Shown piece by piece: positions 8,724-15,757 of a DNA stretch of 34,977 nt (within the stretch, counting starts at the first letter, position 1; each line of letters starts with the position of its first letter). The stretch spans positions 1-34,977 of the forward strand of contig CAIRSV010000270.1 in assembly GCA_903881265.1 (NCBI GenBank). The letters are read 5' to 3'. The position numbers were made by a program, and so were the translations under genes. The notes under the pieces are model-generated. The model searched no databases, was not told the DNA's origin, and was given only the letters and a program-made list of their open reading frames with translations. This DNA is from an uncultured Bacteroidota bacterium. GTDB lineage: Bacteria > Bacteroidota > Bacteroidia > Chitinophagales > Chitinophagaceae.

Positions 8724-9995
8724 TTATTGCATTTTTAATGTCACTACACTTAAAACCGCCAGTACAATTCCTATGATCCAAAATCTAATGGCTATCTTAC
8801 TTTCATGATAACCCAACTTTTGATAATGATGATGAAGTGGCGACATCAGAAAGACGCGCCGGCCTTCGCCATATTTACGTTTGGTATATTTGAAAAATGT
8901 TACTTGTATAATCACACTTAAATTTTCAATGAGAAAGACGCCGCAGATTATTGGGATTAATAATTCCTTACGGATAATAATGGCTAGTGATGCAATGATG
9001 CCTCCTAAAGCCAAACTGCCTGTATCACCCATAAACACTTGAGCTGGGTAGCTATTGTACCATAGAAATCCGATGCATGCCCCTACGAAGGCACCAATGA
9101 AAATGGAGAGTTCGTCTAGATTCGGAATCGGCATAATATTGAGGTACTGAGCGAAATTAAAATTCCCTGAAACATAGGCAAATAGGGCTAGGCAAATACC
9201 GATGATCGCGCTCGTACCTGTGGCTAGTCCATCTAATCCATCAGTGATATTAGCGCCATTTGAAACTGCCACGATAATGAAAATAACGAAGAGGATATAG
9301 ATAATAGGTGTTAAGAAGTCTACAGCACCTTGTCCGAACCATGAGGCTATTTTAGCATAACTAAGCTCATGTTTTTTTGCAAAAGGAATTGTGGTAACAG
9401 CACTTTTTACTCTTGCATACGTGCGTGTTCTGCCTTTGTCATCAATACGAACAATATTGTCTTTCAGTACTTTGTCGGCTGTGCTGTACATCGCTGGTCG
9501 ACCGCCTGTAGTTTCGCGAATGATATAGACATTTTGGTTGTAGTAAAGTGTGGCACCGACAATGATACCTAAACCAACTTGCCCTAAAATTTTAAACCTG
9601 CCTGCAAGTCCTTCTTTATTTTTTTTGAATACTTTGATATAGTCATCGAGGAAGCCAATTAATCCAAGCCATACGGTTGAAATAACCATCAATAAAATAT
9701 AGACATTCTCTACGCGAGCAAAAAGTAAAGTTGGTATCAGAATGGCAGCAATAATGATGATGCCCCCCATCGTTGGTGTTCCTGATTTTTGTTTTTCACC
9801 TTCAAGTCCCAAATCGCGAACGGTTTCACCGATTTGTTTTCTGTGAAGATATTTGATTAGACGTTTGCCATAAACCAATGAGATGATCAATGACAGAATG
9901 ATGGCCATAGCTGTTCTGAAAGATATAAAGTAGAATACCCCGGCTCCCGGCATATTAAACTGTTCTTTAAGATATGTAAATAAATGGTACAGCAT
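8724..9995 (-). CDS. mraY: Phospho-N-acetylmuramoyl-pentapeptide transferase MraY
   Basis: Integral membrane enzyme that transfers phospho-MurNAc-pentapeptide to undecaprenyl phosphate, forming lipid I. About ten transmembrane helices are present. Catalytic and signature motifs are FLDDYIKVFKKNKEGL near residues 115-130, NGANITDGLDGLA near residues 247-259, and SPLHHHYQKLG near residue 385 with the conserved histidines. At 423 residues it is longer than the ~360-residue E. coli enzyme. The excess lies mainly in a hydrophilic insert around residues 160-205 (RTRTYARVKSAVTTIPFAKK), as I remember being common in Bacteroidota MraY. It follows murE by 9 bases, with no murF between them. Confidence 0.97.
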   Translation of the reverse strand: MLYHLFTYLKEQFNMPGAGVFYFISFRTAMAIILSLIISLVYGKRLIKYLHRKQIGETVRDLGLEGEKQKSGTPTMGGIIIIAAILIPTLLFARVENVYILLMVISTVWLGLIGFLDDYIKVFKKNKEGLAGRFKILGQVGLGIIVGATLYYNQNVYIIRETTGGRPAMYSTADKVLKDNIVRIDDKGRTRTYARVKSAVTTIPFAKKHELSYAKIASWFGQGAVDFLTPIIYILFVIFIIVAVSNGANITDGLDGLATGTSAIIGICLALFAYVSGNFNFAQYLNIMPIPNLDELSIFIGAFVGACIGFLWYNSYPAQVFMGDTGSLALGGIIASLAIIIRKELLIPIICGVFLIENLSVIIQVTFFKYTKRKYGEGRRVFLMSPLHHHYQKLGYHESKIAIRFWIIGIVLAVLSVVTLKMQ

Positions 9996-10004
9996 GTTGT
10001 GTTT

Positions 10005-11471
10005 TTATTTTTCTAAAAGTTCAAACATCTCCACAGTAATTAATTTATCATCAAATGGATATTTTACACCCTTGATTTCTTGGTATTTTTCATGGCCTTT
10101 TCCGGCAATAAGAATAATGTCTCCACCTTCTGCAATACTGCAGGCCGTTTTGATAGCTTCTTTGCGGTCCATAATGCTTACATATTTTTTGCGTTGATGA
10201 ACCGCCACACCAGCCTCCATCTCTTTCATAATTTCTGATGCATCCTCAGAACGTGGGTTGTCGGATGTGAAAATTACTTTGTCGCTATGTTCGCATGCCA
10301 CTAAGCCCATAACAGGGCGCTTCGTTTTGTCTCTATCACCACCACAACCGATTACCGTAAATAATGTCTCATTTCCTTTTCTCAATTTGTTGATGGTAGC
10401 CAACACATTGAGTAAGGCATCTGGAGTGTGCGCATAATCAACGATGCCTAGTATGTTTTCAATCTTCGAGTGGATACATTCAAAACGTCCTTCCGCGCCT
10501 TGCAGCATACTGAGATATTGCAATACCAATTGTTTGTCTTCGCCTAATAGAACAGCGGCCCCGTAAACGCATAAGATATTATAGGCATTGAATTCGCCTA
10601 TCATTCGGAAGAATACTTCTTCGCCGTTGACACTCATCACCAATCCTGACAAATTATTTTCAAGAACCTTGCCTTTATAGTCGGCCATGGTTTTTAGAGA
10701 ATACGTTTTCTTCAGTGATTTCGTGTTTTGCAACATCACTGGTCCGCGTTTATCATCGGCGTTAGTGAGTGCAAATGCATTCGAAGGAAGTTCATCAAAG
10801 AACATTTTTTTGACGCGTATGTATTCATCGAAGTGGTGATGGTAATCTAAATGGTCGTGGGTGATATTGGTAAAGCATCCGCCTGCAAATTGAATACCTG
10901 AAATTCTGTGTTGATGAATGGCATGCGAACTGACCTCCATAAAGACATGGGTGCAATTGGCCTCAGTCATCTGCGACAATAATTGTTGCAAACAAACAGC
11001 ATCAGGTGTTGTGTGGGTAGATGGAAGAATCGTGTGTCCGATTTGATTTTGTACTGTTGAAATCAAGCCACATGTATACCCAAGTTGTGTAAACAATTGG
11101 AACAACAGCGTAGCACAGGTTGTTTTGCCATTCGTTCCCGTGATGCCAACAACTTTTAATGTGGATGAAGGGTTGTTATAAAACGCTGATGCGATTAAGC
11201 CTGCAGCGATACCGGCATCTTGAACCTGTATATAGGTCACTTGATCGTTTCTTTCTGTTGGCACTGTTTCGCATAAAATGGAAGTCGCACCATGTTTGAT
11301 AGCTGTAGCAATAAATTGATGACCATCAACCGAACTACCTTTGATTGCGATAAACATACTACCTTCTTTCACCAATCTTGAATCGATACAAAGTGTATTC
11401 ACTTCACGATTGCTTGTGCCATGGATTGAAATGGTTGGTAGATTAGATAATATGTCTTGCAGTAGTCTCAC
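10005..11471 (-). CDS. murE: UDP-MurNAc-L-Ala-D-Glu--meso-diaminopimelate ligase MurE
   Basis: Cytoplasmic Mur ligase adding the third residue of the stem peptide. The ATP loop is GITGTNGKTTCATLL near residue 110. The C-terminal motif DNPR (D404-R407, in SDNPRSED) is the signature for meso-diaminopimelate specificity, so this organism is predicted to have DAP-type peptidoglycan. The initiation codon is GTG (11469-11471), directly after the ftsI TAA (11472-11474), with no spacer. Length 488 is normal. The next Mur ligase needed (murF) is not in the window. Confidence 0.97.
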   Translation of the reverse strand: MRLLQDILSNLPTISIHGTSNREVNTLCIDSRLVKEGSMFIAIKGSSVDGHQFIATAIKHGATSILCETVPTERNDQVTYIQVQDAGIAAGLIASAFYNNPSSTLKVVGITGTNGKTTCATLLFQLFTQLGYTCGLISTVQNQIGHTILPSTHTTPDAVCLQQLLSQMTEANCTHVFMEVSSHAIHQHRISGIQFAGGCFTNITHDHLDYHHHFDEYIRVKKMFFDELPSNAFALTNADDKRGPVMLQNTKSLKKTYSLKTMADYKGKVLENNLSGLVMSVNGEEVFFRMIGEFNAYNILCVYGAAVLLGEDKQLVLQYLSMLQGAEGRFECIHSKIENILGIVDYAHTPDALLNVLATINKLRKGNETLFTVIGCGGDRDKTKRPVMGLVACEHSDKVIFTSDNPRSEDASEIMKEMEAGVAVHQRKKYVSIMDRKEAIKTACSIAEGGDIILIAGKGHEKYQEIKGVKYPFDDKLITVEMFELLEK

Positions 11472-13556
11472 TTAGCTTAGCTGTATAGTTATTTTTTGTC
11501 CTTTTGAATACGTTGATCCAGGTGCAATAGATTGTGTGATTACTTTTCCTTTCCCTTGCGGTATTACTTTTAAACCGGCTTTCTCAAGTTCGTATAATGC
11601 ATCTTTCAATCCCATACCACTTACATCAGGCACCTGATTCGCATAGGTAGGAAGTGCTGCATAGGTAAGATTCCCAAGACTGTCAGTTGAAATATTTTGT
11701 AGCCAACCTGGTGCGTTCGGTACTTTTTTCGCGATAGCAAGTTTGTTGGCAAGGATATTATATTGTTCTGCTTTGATACTTTTTGCAGGTAATACGTTTT
11801 TAATTTTTTCTTGGTCGGCGATGTTATTTTTTTCGTGCATCTTGATTGCATACAACCTGTTTGCCACTTCTTTAAATACGGGCAGTGCAATTAATCCACC
11901 ATAATAATTTGACGATCCTTGTCTTGTTCGAAGCACAACGCAGATGGTATATTGAGGATCTTCTTTTGGAAAGAATCCAACGAATGAACCGTGATACACT
12001 TTATCTGTATAGCGAATTCCTTTATCAGCAACCTGCGCAGTACCGGTTTTTCCGCAAACGGTATAGAAAGGGTTTTTTAAATCTTTACCGGTGCCACTTT
12101 CCACTACTTCATTCATGGCACTTTTAATTTGTTCCAATGACGACGAATCAACAATATGATCTTCAAGCACAGTAGGTTGGAAGGTTAAAATGTCTTTGCC
12201 GTATTCGCGTACACTGTTCACCAGATAAGGTTTCATCATTTTTCCGCCGTTGGCGATTGTATTGTATACCATACAAGTATGCAACGGGGTAATCATCACA
12301 AGGTAGCCTGTGCCCATGTAGGCTAGTGAGTAGGCGCCGTTCTTTGCTGAATCGCGTTTAAAACTTGGGCGCGACTCGCCATCAAGGTCAAGACCTGTTT
12401 TTATATCAAGTCGCAAGGCATGCAGATTGGACCAATAGGTTCCGATCTTGTCGTTATAATTTGAGTAAATTAATTTAGCAAAGGCCACATTTGATGAATG
12501 TGCAAACGCATCCTTGATCGTAAGTACGCCAAGTCCTGCATGACTATCGTGAATGGTATATGGTCCAATTCTCCAAGCGCCACCTTGACAATCAATCTTA
12601 TCATTGATATTAATTAGTTTGTCGCGGAATAATGAAATCAAAGAAGTTAGTTTAAACGTAGATCCCGGTTCAATTCGCTGATAGGCATAATTATAATCTT
12701 CGCCATAGCTACCATCTGGTCGGCGACCAAGATTGGCCATCGCTTTGATTTTTCCTGTTTTAACTTCCATGACAATACAGGTTCCGAACGTAGCTTGTTC
12801 TTTTTCGACTTGCTTCAACAATGCATTTTCTGCTACATCCTGAATATTGACATCGATTGTGGTTAAGATATCTTTTCCATTCTCTGGGTCTATTTCCGAA
12901 CCATCGATTGGCATCCAAGTCCCGCCTGCAATCTTACGTTCAATTCGTTGTCCTTGACTTCCTTGAAGGTAGGTATTGTAGCGACGTTCGATACCAATAT
13001 TCTGCGCATTCTTTCGATACAGACCTACCACTCTATTTGCCAATAAACCAAATGGGTTGATACGTTTCGTATTCGATTCAGCAATGAAGCCGCCTTTATT
13101 TTGTCCTTTACAAAACGGTTGAAATTTTTTAACTTCTAGATATTGTGCATAGTTGGCTTTTTTCTTCAATAAGAAATAGCGGTTACCTTTTGCATATTCA
13201 TTGGAAAGATTTTCTTTGTATTCGGTCCACGTAAATTCTTTCAATGTATTTGAGAGGCTCTTGGATAGAGGCTCAATGTATTTATAGAAGGTATCTTTTG
13301 GGATGGACTTCATATCGATACGCAAATCAAATTCAGGAATTGAAGAGGAGAGCAGTGAGCCGTCTTCGCTGTAAATATTACCTCGTTCAGGCTGTATGAC
13401 TGAAATTCGTGTATGTAGACTGTCGGCTAATGATTTTAATTCTTTCCCTTCCTTGAAATAGATGAGGCCTCCTTTATATAGGATCAACGCAGCAAATATG
13501 CACATACCTAAGAACGAGATATACACGCGATACCGTATGTCTTTGCTGGTGTTCAT
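11472..13556 (-). CDS. ftsI: Septal peptidoglycan transpeptidase FtsI (PBP3-like, with C-terminal PASTA domain)
   Basis: Class B penicillin-binding protein, crosslinking septal peptidoglycan with FtsW. One transmembrane helix lies near residues 9-27, followed by the PBP dimerisation domain (about 50-220) with the R-GNI segment (ERGNIYSEDGSLLSSS). The transpeptidase domain shows the three active-site motifs: S299-T-F-K302 in PGSTFKLTS, S354-S-N356, and K503-T-G505 in CGKTGTAQ. A single PASTA domain closes the protein (about residues 640-694, VPDVSGMGLKDALYELEKAG). Its ATG overlaps the ftsL stop (ATGA). The PASTA domain recalls Gram-positive SpoVD/PBP2x, but division PBPs of Bacteroidota also carry it. 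Confidence 0.96.
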   Translation of the reverse strand: MNTSKDIRYRVYISFLGMCIFAALILYKGGLIYFKEGKELKSLADSLHTRISVIQPERGNIYSEDGSLLSSSIPEFDLRIDMKSIPKDTFYKYIEPLSKSLSNTLKEFTWTEYKENLSNEYAKGNRYFLLKKKANYAQYLEVKKFQPFCKGQNKGGFIAESNTKRINPFGLLANRVVGLYRKNAQNIGIERRYNTYLQGSQGQRIERKIAGGTWMPIDGSEIDPENGKDILTTIDVNIQDVAENALLKQVEKEQATFGTCIVMEVKTGKIKAMANLGRRPDGSYGEDYNYAYQRIEPGSTFKLTSLISLFRDKLININDKIDCQGGAWRIGPYTIHDSHAGLGVLTIKDAFAHSSNVAFAKLIYSNYNDKIGTYWSNLHALRLDIKTGLDLDGESRPSFKRDSAKNGAYSLAYMGTGYLVMITPLHTCMVYNTIANGGKMMKPYLVNSVREYGKDILTFQPTVLEDHIVDSSSLEQIKSAMNEVVESGTGKDLKNPFYTVCGKTGTAQVADKGIRYTDKVYHGSFVGFFPKEDPQYTICVVLRTRQGSSNYYGGLIALPVFKEVANRLYAIKMHEKNNIADQEKIKNVLPAKSIKAEQYNILANKLAIAKKVPNAPGWLQNISTDSLGNLTYAALPTYANQVPDVSGMGLKDALYELEKAGLKVIPQGKGKVITQSIAPGSTYSKGQKITIQLS

Positions 13557-13888
13557 GGTCGTATTTGAATTTTATAAGGTGGGACTTTTGTTTTTTCGAG
13601 TCCTAATGCAGAAGCTCCAATCTCGAGTTGGCTTTCTTTTGTCAAAAACATAAACTGAGATTTCTCATCGATATATCGCCAACGGTCTTCTTTCAGTTCT
13701 CTTGCGGTTTCATTGATGCTGCGAATGGCATTTTCGGCATAATGATTCATCGTGATGTACACAAGACTTAATGCTGAACAGTATAAAATAAACGGGATAT
13801 TATGCACGATGCCTTTATTGCCAGCCAACAGGAGCATAGTTTTCCAGTTGGGGAGGTTTTTCAATAAGGGTATTTTTTCAAATGACAT
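13553..13888 (-). CDS. ftsL: FtsL-like small bitopic division protein
   Basis: A 111-residue protein in the classic ftsL slot between rsmH and ftsI. It has a short cytoplasmic N-terminus, one hydrophobic segment (about residues 25-46, GIVHNIPFILYCSALSLVYI) and a periplasmic stretch with helical, coiled-coil-like character (AENAIRSINETARELKEDRWRYIDEKSQFM). FtsL proteins diverge too far for motif recognition, so the name rests on size, topology and position. The family scaffolds FtsQ and FtsB and activates FtsWI. It overlaps ftsI by four bases and starts 41 bases after rsmH. Most databases would call it a FtsL-like hypothetical protein. Confidence 0.8.
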   Translation of the reverse strand: MSFEKIPLLKNLPNWKTMLLLAGNKGIVHNIPFILYCSALSLVYITMNHYAENAIRSINETARELKEDRWRYIDEKSQFMFLTKESQLEIGASALGLEKTKVPPYKIQIRP

Positions 13889-13929
13889 GTTTTGGGTAGC
13901 TGGGTGTGGTGGTCGGGGTGAGCGGGGTA

Positions 13930-14847
13930 TTACGTTGTTTTTGTTTGTTTTTGTGCGACTCGAAGTTTAGCGCTTCGCGAACGCGGATTTTGTTTTTGTT
14001 CTTCTGCACTTGGCAGAATTGGTTTTTTTGTCACCGTTTGCAATAGCTTACTTTTATTATTATTGGTGAAACTGAACTCGTCTTCTTCAAAACTTTCTTG
14101 TTTCATCCACTGTTTCACAATGCGATCTTCGAGTGAGTGAAAGGTGATTAGAACAAGTCTTCCATTCTCTTCTAGGCTTGTGGTAATGGATGCTAAAAAA
14201 TCTTTTAGGGCATTCATTTCATCATTCACTTCGATTCGTAAAGCTTGAAAAACCTGAGCGAGGTACTTGTTTTGATTTCCGTACATCAATCCGTCAATGG
14301 CTTGTTTAAATTCATTGATGGTACTCAGTTTCATTCGACCGCGCGTATCGATAATTTTTTTTGCTAATGTTTTGGCGTTGGTGACTTCGCCATATTGTTC
14401 AAAGAGCTCTTGTAATCTTTTTTCAGAGTACGTATTTAAAATTTTTGTTGCTGTCAAGGGCGTTCTGTTATCCATCCGCATATCGAGCATAGCATCAAAT
14501 CGAATCGAAAAGCCTCGCTCAGCAGTATCAAATTGATACGAGCTGACGCCCAAATCGGCTAGCACGCCATTTAATTTTAAATGGTGCAACCTGACGAAAC
14601 GGCTTGCATAGCGGAAATTTTCTTGTATGAAAATTACCCTCTTGTCATCCGGCAGGTTGCGTGTTGCATCTTCGTCCTGATCAAACACGATGAGGGTACC
14701 TTTCGGTCCAAGGTGTTTCAGAATTTCTTTGCTGTGTCCGCCGCCGCCGAATGTCGCATCTAGGTAAGTACCGTCGGGGATGATATTCAGCGATTCGATG
14801 CATTCATGTAAAAGAACTGATTGGTGATAGAAGGTTTCGTTTTCCAT
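13930..14847 (-). CDS. rsmH: 16S rRNA (cytosine-1402-N4) methyltransferase RsmH (MraW)
   Basis: SAM-dependent methyltransferase that modifies C1402 of 16S rRNA in the decoding centre. The N-terminus HQSVLLHECIESL, the SAM loop DATFGGGGHSKEIL near residues 30-43, the motif GVLADLGVSSYQFD near residues 95-108, and VLITFHSLEDRIVK near residue 235 are all diagnostic. The basic C-terminus (NPRSRSAKLRVAQKQTK) is typical. Length 305 is normal. The ATG follows the mraZ stop with no intervening base, so the two are co-translated. It is the usual partner of mraZ at the head of dcw clusters. Confidence 0.97.
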   Translation of the reverse strand: MENETFYHQSVLLHECIESLNIIPDGTYLDATFGGGGHSKEILKHLGPKGTLIVFDQDEDATRNLPDDKRVIFIQENFRYASRFVRLHHLKLNGVLADLGVSSYQFDTAERGFSIRFDAMLDMRMDNRTPLTATKILNTYSEKRLQELFEQYGEVTNAKTLAKKIIDTRGRMKLSTINEFKQAIDGLMYGNQNKYLAQVFQALRIEVNDEMNALKDFLASITTSLEENGRLVLITFHSLEDRIVKQWMKQESFEEDEFSFTNNNKSKLLQTVTKKPILPSAEEQKQNPRSRSAKLRVAQKQTKTT

Positions 14848-15318
14848 CTATTCGCCGTCAAAAGGGTTCAAAAAATTGCTACCAAGAACCGAACCAACCA
14901 TCGATTTGAAATCAGCTTGATCAATTGTGGTTTCTTTACGATGCGTTTCGGCATCCCAAATTTCCATTTTATTCATCTGGGCAGAGAATACAATATCCTT
15001 GGTAATGCCAGCATATGCCAACATCGATTTTGGTATCAATATTCGTCCTGCTGCATCGGTTTCTAATATGGTAGCGCCGCTCAAGAGTTGTCGTTTCACC
15101 TTACTAGCCACATCGTTGAAGTCATTCAGTTTTAGAATCACCGCTTCGATTTTTTCCCATTGCTTCATAGTATATAGGGTCAGGCACTTTTCGACACCTC
15201 TGTTTAAAACAAAGCTGCCACCTTCACCCTCGGGCAATTGTTTCTTTAACCCGATGGGAAGCATGAATCTTCCTTTCGGGTCTAAAGTCACTTCAAATTC
15301 GCCTAAAATCTTTGCCAT
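14848..15318 (-). CDS. mraZ: Transcriptional regulator MraZ
   Basis: DNA-binding regulator of the dcw operon, forming ring-shaped oligomers that bind tandem direct repeats through DXXXR motifs. Both motifs are visible: D13-P-K-G-R17 in TLDPKGRFMLP and a second in the sequence DAAGRILIP near residue 85. I chose the ATG at 15316-15318 (MAKILGEFEV) because it matches the usual MraZ N-terminus. A longer frame starting at 15357 would add 13 residues unlike the family and would run through the repeats proposed as the operator. This gives 156 residues. It is the first gene of the 13-gene dcw operon and abuts rsmH. Confidence 0.95.
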   Translation of the reverse strand: MAKILGEFEVTLDPKGRFMLPIGLKKQLPEGEGGSFVLNRGVEKCLTLYTMKQWEKIEAVILKLNDFNDVASKVKRQLLSGATILETDAAGRILIPKSMLAYAGITKDIVFSAQMNKMEIWDAETHRKETTIDQADFKSMVGSVLGSNFLNPFDGE

Positions 15319-15339
15319 TGGATGAAAATATGTCTTTTG

Positions 15340-15379
15340 GACTCCACAAAATAACACATTTTAACTCAAAATAACACAA
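15340..15379 (-). promoter_or_regulatory. Candidate MraZ operator: four 10-bp direct repeats
   Basis: On the minus strand four consecutive decamers read TTGTGTTATT, TTGAGTTAAA, ATGTGTTATT and TTGTGGAGTC, with shared core (A/T)TG(A/T)G(T/G). They end 21 bases upstream of the mraZ ATG. Known MraZ sites (E. coli, Mollicutes) are also three or more short direct repeats with about 10-bp periodicity next to mraZ. The exact core differs from the E. coli TGGG box, so assignment is by architecture and position. Confidence 0.6.
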
Positions 15380-15396
15380 TATTTTAGCAATCTTAT

Positions 15397-15405
15397 TTAT
15401 CCACA
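15397..15405 (+). promoter_or_regulatory. Perfect consensus DnaA box
   Basis: TTATCCACA, identical to the high-affinity E. coli DnaA box. A second, one-mismatch copy (CTATCCACA, minus strand) lies at 15489-15497 and a weaker TGTGAATCA at 15583-15591. It lies about 80 bases upstream of the mraZ ATG, just outside the proposed MraZ repeats. Actual DnaA binding is unproven. Confidence 0.4.
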
Positions 15406-15637
15406 ATTAGCAATCGATTTGTAGTAGGTAGTTTTGGCCTGAAATGTAGTTCAGTCTTTGCTTTCAGCGATTTTTTATGTGTTTGAAATGTGGATAGTGC
15501 AAATCAACCTGTTAATAAAGCCATATAGGGTGTTAATAACCTAAATTTTTATGAGGAAAGAGGCAAATCTATATTGAAAATTTGTGAATCAGATAAAAAA
15601 ATAGTCAATCTGAAAAGTGAAATGACCACCTGAATAC

Positions 15638-15664
15638 AAAAAAAGGCCAAACAACGTTGTTGCC
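15638..15664 (-). terminator. Terminator-like hairpin upstream of mraZ
   Basis: On the minus strand a GC-containing stem (GGC plus AACA paired with TGTT plus GCC, with a 2-base bulge) around the palindrome AACAACGTTGTT (15650-15661) is followed by seven Ts. No gene on the minus strand lies upstream of it; it may be a leader attenuator, an insulator against antisense transcription from priA, or a leftover of a lost gene. Confidence 0.4.
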
Positions 15665-15757
15665 GATTTTCAGCTAGTCAGCGTCTACTTTTAGGCATTG
15701 TTGACATTCAAGACTAAATTCCTATTAAAATTTTAGTTGTATTTTTAACGCATTCGT

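Larger units (their letters stand above)
15380..15757. other. AT-rich divergent intergenic region between mraZ and priA
   Basis: No credible gene is visible on either strand. The region holds a perfect DnaA-box match (15397-15405), a near match on the other strand (15489-15497), a 9-bp direct repeat TGTTAATAA at 15510-15518 and 15531-15539 (21-bp period), and a hairpin with T-run on the minus strand (15638-15664). Promoters for both mraZ and priA should lie here, but I found no convincing TAnnTTTG element for either. It does not encode the missing N-terminus of PriA in any frame. Confidence 0.7.

Noticed and set aside
15319..15357. Upstream start for mraZ giving 169 residues
   Set aside because: The extra 13 residues do not look like MraZ and the frame would run through the proposed operator repeats; the ATG at 15318 gives the family N-terminus.
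15380..15757. Chromosomal replication origin in the mraZ/priA gap
   Set aside because: Only one perfect DnaA box and two weaker ones, no dnaA or dnaN nearby; kept as a possible DnaA-regulated region only.
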